From Holophagaceae bacterium (GTDB lineage: Bacteria > Acidobacteriota > Holophagae > Holophagales > Holophagaceae), in the NCBI GenBank assembly GCA_003538615.1, contig DPRT01000078.1, positions 5,616 to 11,546 of the forward strand: a stretch of 5,931 nucleotides of DNA. Reading direction: 5' to 3'. The notes under the pieces are model-generated. The model did not search any database. It worked only from the letters and a program-made list of their open reading frames with translations, and was not told the origin of the DNA. The position numbers and the translations under genes are program-made. Every line of letters begins with the position of its first letter. The first letter of the stretch is position 1. This document shows, piece after piece, positions 4,085-5,931 of the stretch.

Positions 4085-5931
4085 ATGATCCAGCGCATCA
4101 TCCGCTTTTCCGCCGAGAACCGCTTCCTGGTGCTGGCCGCCAGCGTCCTGCTGCTGGCCCTGTCCTGGTGGTCCATGCGCCGCATCCCCCTGGATGCGCT
4201 GCCGGACCTCAGCGACACCCAGGTCATCGTCTATTCCAAGTGGGACCGCAGTCCCGACCTGGTGGAGGACCAGGTCACGTACCCCATCGTCACCAGCCTG
4301 CTGGGGGCCCCCAAGGTGAAGGCCGTGCGCGGCCTGTCGGACTTCGGCTTCTCGTACGTCTACGTGATCTTCGAGGACGGCACGGACATCTACTGGGCCC
4401 GCAGCCGGGTGCTTGAATACCTCAGCAAGATCACGGCGAACCTGCCCCAGGGCGTGAAGACCGAGCTGGGGCCGGACGCCACCTCGGTGGGCTGGGTCTA
4501 CCAGTACGCCCTGGTGGACCGCAGCGGCAAGCACCGCAGCGACGAGCTGCGGAGCCACCAGGACTGGTTCCTCCGCTACGCGCTCCAGAGCGTGCCCGGC
4601 GTGGCGGAAGTGGCCACCGTGGGCGGCCAGGCCCGGCAGTTCCAGGTGGAGGTGAATCCCAACCGGCTGGCGGCGGCACGGGTGTCCATGGACGCCGTCA
4701 TCGGCGCCGTGAAGGCCGCCAACAACGAGGCCGGAGGCCGTCTGGTGGAGGCCGCGGGCCGCGAGTACATGGTGCGCGGCCGGGGCTATGTGAAGGTCCC
4801 GAAGGACCTGGAGGAGGCCGTGCTCAAGGCGGAGAACGGCACCCCCGTGCGCCTGGGGGACGTGGCCACCGTGACCCTGGGGCCCGAGATGCGCCGGGGC
4901 CTGGCGGATCTGGACGGGCAGGGCGACGCCGTGGGCGGCATCGTCATCATGCGCCAGGGCGAGAACGCCCTGAACGTCATCAAGGCCGTGAAGGAGAAGC
5001 TGAAGGATCTCAAAGCCTCCATGCCCGAAGGCGTGGAGGTGGTCGCCACCTATGACCGCTCGGAGCTCATCGAGAAGGCCATCAGTACGGTCTCCTGGAA
5101 GCTCCTCGAGGAGATGCTCATCGTCTCCCTGGTGATCCTGGTCTTCCTCTGGCACATCCCGTCCGCCATCGTGCCCATCGTCACCATCCCCGTGAGCGTG
5201 GCCCTGGCCTTCATCCCCATGCAGGCGGCGGGCCTCAACGTGAACCTCATGTCCCTGGCGGGCATCGCCATCTCCATCGGCGTGCTGGTGGACGGCGCCA
5301 TCGTGGAGGTGGAGAACGCCTACAAGAAGCTGGAGGAGTGGAACAGCGCCGGCCGGCCCGGCGACTTCCACAAGGTGCGGCTGGAGGCCCTGCTCGAAGT
5401 GGGCCCCTCGGTGTTCTTCAGCCTGCTGGTGGTGGCCGTGGCCTTCATGCCCGTGTTCACCCTGGTGGACCAGGAGGGCCGCCTCTTCAAGCCCCTGGCC
5501 TATTCCAAGAACCTGGCCATGGCCATCGCCGCCCTGCTGGCCATCACCCTCGATCCCGCCCTGCGCATGATGTTCGCGCGGATGGATCCCTTCACCTTCA
5601 AGCCGAAATGGCTGGCGAAGCTGGGCACCCACGCCCTGGTGGGGACCTACTATCCGGAGGAGAAGCACCCCATCTCCGTGTTCCTCCACCGCATCTACGA
5701 GCCGCCCTGCCGCTTCGTGCTGAAGCACGCCAAGGCCACCATCGCCGTGGCGTTCCTGCTGGTGCTGGCGACCATCCCCGTGTTCATGAAGCTGGGCAGC
5801 GAGTTCATGCCGCCCCTCAACGAGGGCACGCTGCTCTACATGCCCTCCACCCTGCCGGGCCTCAGCCAGACCGAGGCCCAGCGGCTGCTCCAGGTGCAGG
5901 ACCGCCTCATCCGCACCGTGCCCGAGGTGGC
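4085..5931 (+). CDS. cusA: Heavy-metal efflux RND pump, CusA/CzcA family (C-terminus beyond window)
   Basis: Inner-membrane proton-driven metal exporter of the HME-RND family. An open frame runs to the window edge, giving 615 of the usual roughly 1,040 residues. Visible in order: TM1 (about 13-33); a periplasmic porter domain with GPEMRRG (266-272); TM2 (about 340-356), TM3 (360-380) and TM4 (388-408) with the signature VDGAIVEVEN (402-411), where D403 aligns with the proton-relay D405 of E. coli CusA; TM5, then QEGRLFKPLAY and TM6 (about 474-495); an unusually long loop; TM7 (about 552-570); and the start of the second periplasmic domain with NEGTLLYMPSTLPG. M586 there aligns with CusA M573 of the metal-binding Met triad; the other triad members lie past the edge. 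M269, M389 and M479 align with CusA M271, M391 and M486, but E408, L401 and R494 replace M410, M403 and M501. Copper/silver transport is likely but not certain. Confidence 0.94.
   Translation, partial: MIQRIIRFSAENRFLVLAASVLLLALSWWSMRRIPLDALPDLSDTQVIVYSKWDRSPDLVEDQVTYPIVTSLLGAPKVKAVRGLSDFGFSYVYVIFEDGTDIYWARSRVLEYLSKITANLPQGVKTELGPDATSVGWVYQYALVDRSGKHRSDELRSHQDWFLRYALQSVPGVAEVATVGGQARQFQVEVNPNRLAAARVSMDAVIGAVKAANNEAGGRLVEAAGREYMVRGRGYVKVPKDLEEAVLKAENGTPVRLGDVATVTLGPEMRRGLADLDGQGDAVGGIVIMRQGENALNVIKAVKEKLKDLKASMPEGVEVVATYDRSELIEKAISTVSWKLLEEMLIVSLVILVFLWHIPSAIVPIVTIPVSVALAFIPMQAAGLNVNLMSLAGIAISIGVLVDGAIVEVENAYKKLEEWNSAGRPGDFHKVRLEALLEVGPSVFFSLLVVAVAFMPVFTLVDQEGRLFKPLAYSKNLAMAIAALLAITLDPALRMMFARMDPFTFKPKWLAKLGTHALVGTYYPEEKHPISVFLHRIYEPPCRFVLKHAKATIAVAFLLVLATIPVFMKLGSEFMPPLNEGTLLYMPSTLPGLSQTEAQRLLQVQDRLIRTVPEV

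Noticed and set aside
2609..5728. A 1,039-codon open frame on the minus strand across the adaptor and pump genes
   Set aside because: It is antisense to two clearly recognisable genes. Its translation is a His/Gly/Gln/Leu-rich string with no domain, as expected from reading GC-rich codons backwards. No ribosome site or promoter supports it.
1..5931. Search for tRNA, rRNA, CRISPR arrays, insertion sequences and attachment sites
   Set aside because: No cloverleaf, repeat-spacer pattern, transposase or long terminal repeats were seen by eye. The window is almost fully occupied by ordinary coding sequence of uniform composition.

Overview
The window is very GC-rich, with codons strongly biased to GCC, CTG, GGC and CGC. 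This suggests a high-GC Gram-negative bacterium, because there is a complete envelope-spanning efflux system with an outer-membrane factor. A Holophagae/Geothrix-type acidobacterium or a high-GC proteobacterium would both fit. Nothing in the window fixes the taxonomy, and this is a guess from composition and gene style.

Layout: (1) Positions 1-752, minus strand: the N-terminal 250 residues of a DAO-family FAD-dependent amino-acid oxidase/dehydrogenase, resembling D-arginine dehydrogenase, cut by the left window edge. (2) 753-888: a divergent intergenic region with an FNR/CRP-type palindrome, a -10-like hexamer and a good Shine-Dalgarno site. (3) 889-1266, plus strand: a small, probably exported cysteine-rich protein starting at GTG. 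(4) 1267-1335: a short gap containing a 7-bp stem closed by a TTCG tetraloop. (5) 1336-2736, 2747-4075 and 4085 to the right edge: a tightly packed heavy-metal efflux (HME) RND operon, consisting of outer-membrane factor (CusC/CzcC-type), membrane fusion protein with an N-terminal heavy-metal-binding domain (CusB-type), and inner-membrane pump (CusA-type, first 615 residues).

The three efflux proteins would form one tripartite pump from the inner membrane to outside the cell. Metal would be captured in the periplasm by the adaptor's Cys/Met/His motif and handed to the proton-driven RND trimer. The cysteine-rich leader protein sits at the operon head and may be a periplasmic metal binder, but that is inference. 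The FAD enzyme is divergent and its relation to the metal genes is unproven.

The most interesting points are in the pump. Aligned by eye to E. coli CusA, the periplasmic Met and the proton-relay Asp are kept. However, one intramembrane methionine pair appears replaced by a Glu/Arg pair, and a second pair has lost one Met. The loop before the seventh membrane segment is about 20 residues longer. This looks like a variant or subclade of the CusA/CzcA family rather than a wholly new system.
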